Made by a program: the position numbers and the translations under genes
Part shown: in pieces, positions 62,561 to 64,000 of the stretch
Layout: each line of letters begins with the position of its first letter
Numbering within the stretch: the stretch's first letter is position 1
The notes under the pieces: model-generated
Databases searched by the model: none
What the model saw: the letters and a program-made list of their open reading frames with translations, nothing else
Told to the model about the DNA's origin: nothing
Assembly (NCBI GenBank): GCA_026168455.1
Contig: CM047426.1
Coordinates: 4,519,501 to 4,583,500, forward strand
DNA: 64,000 nucleotides
DNA from: Theocolax elegans
Lineage: Eukaryota; Arthropoda; Insecta; Hymenoptera; Cerocephalidae
Direction: 5' to 3'

Positions 62561-63655
62561 CGAACAGCTCCTCAATTTAATAACAAATTAATATTTACAA
62601 AAAAAGAGCAGTTTAATATAACAAATTTCTTATCGAATTTACTCTGAGTCTTCACTTATTTTTAATAATTACATAAATATGCAAAATTCATCGTAACTTC
62701 CTTAATAAATATTACAAAAAAAGTGTATATCGCATACGCTGAGGAAATTTGATTATAGATTTGATAAATCAATAATACATGCATGTACGACTTTTCAATC
62801 TTTCCAAAATCGAAGAGAAATTCTTATATAAAATTATATCTGGCATTCTTACGTATGTATATATATATATACGATCGATCGATATTTGCATATATTAAAC
62901 GCATTCAATTTTTTTTTTTTAATATTTTACCTATCTATGCAATTATTTGGCAAATAAACAAACAATTGATAATGGAATGAATATATATCAAAACCATTTA
63001 TTAAGTAAAAATACCCAGATATCTTGATCGCCTTGAACTCTTATCGATATCTTCATCGAAGGTTTCACTTAAATAATGAATACCTTCTCTTGTTGTTTCT
63101 TTTTTGTTTCTTTCTCTTATCCGAGTTATAATTAACGAATTGATTAATACCTTGGGTGAATTGTAGATCTTATATTCTTTTTATTCGCCATTTCTTTGTA
63201 TTTTTATTAAATAGTACGCGATATTTTTTTTTGAGATTTTAGGTTAGGTATTGCTATTTCAATTTTTTTTTTGTTGAGAATGGTTTGGTAATGTTTCGAG
63301 GTTAGGAATATGAATTACTTTTTATAGTTCATAATGAACTCTTTTTCATCGATTTTTAAAAAAAGGTGATTAGTTTTCAGGTATTGAAATCGTTACAATT
63401 TTTGCTAAAGATTAAGGAAAAAGTGTTTGTTATGTTTTGAGGTTTGGAGTTGCTATTTTTTGCAGTTCATAATGACTTATTTTTAACCAATTTTAAAAAT
63501 ATATCTAATATGTACCTAAAAAGTAATTTTAATTTCTACTTGTATTAAAGTAAAAATTTAAACCATTCCATACTATTTTCAGGTTAAAAATATAACGTAC
63601 TTTATAACTCATAATGAACTCTTTTTACCAATTTTTAAAACATTACTAATATATA

Positions 63656-64000
63656 AGGTAAAGTACCTAGTACCGGGACACTTATGGAAACTTAATATAC
63701 TATGAGCACTGTTTTAACAATTAGAAACAACATATTTAAAAACTTGGTAATCTAATCGTTATTTAATTGTCTATTTTATTGATGTTTTACAAAAAACGGT
63801 AGTTTATCTAAATGTTTTTATTAAAAAAGTATGTTGTAAATAGCAGTGAGAAATCCGCAGTAGTGGGACGACCTATTTCAAAGAGGTTGCAGTAGTGGGA
63901 CATGATACGGACGCAGTACTGGGACAATAGTTTCAAATGTGTCCAGTACTGCATTATGGAAACTGTGAGGGGGTAGTAGTGGGACACCATTCGACACCAA
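63656..64000. mobile_element. Second copy of the TA-flanked 562-bp MITE, cut by window edge
   Basis: Nearly identical to 23287-23632 over 345 bases, starting AGGTAAAGTACCTAGTACCG after TA. The only difference noticed is one C lost from a CCC run (GTGTCCAGTACTGC here, GTGTCCCAGTACTGC in the first copy). The near identity points to recent movement of the family. Confidence 0.9.

Larger units (their letters stand above)
61582..64000 (-). other. Appl intron, open at the right edge
   Basis: The acceptor AG (61582-61583) of the first visible exon is here; the donor lies beyond the window. It contains a decayed GATTTCAAA-type array (61830-62560), several GAGGTTAGG words (63241-63440) and the start of a MITE (63656). 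Confidence 0.8.

Overview
This window is strongly AT-rich eukaryotic DNA from an insect. Dispersed and simple repeats fill most of it, and there is one long, many-exon gene on the minus strand. The gene is the 3' part of an amyloid precursor protein-like gene (Appl). The protein family and its intracellular tail show an insect. The repeat content and the type of LINE suggest Hymenoptera, but that is inference, not proof.

Layout. Read from high to low coordinates, twelve Appl exons run from 61581 to 11322. Every intron is GT-AG and all exon phases agree, so they join into one 691-residue open reading frame ending in a stop. The order is: copper-binding half of E1 (61581-52900), acidic segment (50676-50445), Ser/Thr/Pro linker and start of E2 (46370-46121), rest of E2 (41148-29603), a charged linker with 21 glutamines (27983-27604), the transmembrane exon (13427-13281), and the cytoplasmic tail with GYENPTY (11432-11322). 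The signal peptide and growth-factor-like domain lie beyond base 64000. The left 11.3 kb is downstream of the stop: 3' UTR or intergenic, with no gene recognised.

Mobile DNA. The intron between the glutamine-rich and transmembrane exons holds a complete 5.55-kb non-LTR retrotransposon (15144-20695, minus strand). It has a 12-bp target-site duplication and a short tandem-repeat tail. Its ORF1 is intact; its endonuclease/reverse-transcriptase ORF2 has two single-base frameshifts. Introns also carry many foldback (MITE-like) elements. One is a 562-bp element with a TA target site and a nearly identical second copy cut by the right edge of the window. Another is a mariner-type element present twice. 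Others share a 'TTACCGACTGAGAAA' arm. A short retroposon in the last third has a 5S-rRNA-like head and an A-rich tail.

No clearly new gene system is visible. The strongest leads are the 5S-headed retroposon, the MITE packed with copies of a GTAGTGGGAC word, the LINE whose ORF2 frame has no ATG, a long hairpin at 22104-22479, and an overused GAGGTTAGGT word scattered through the introns.
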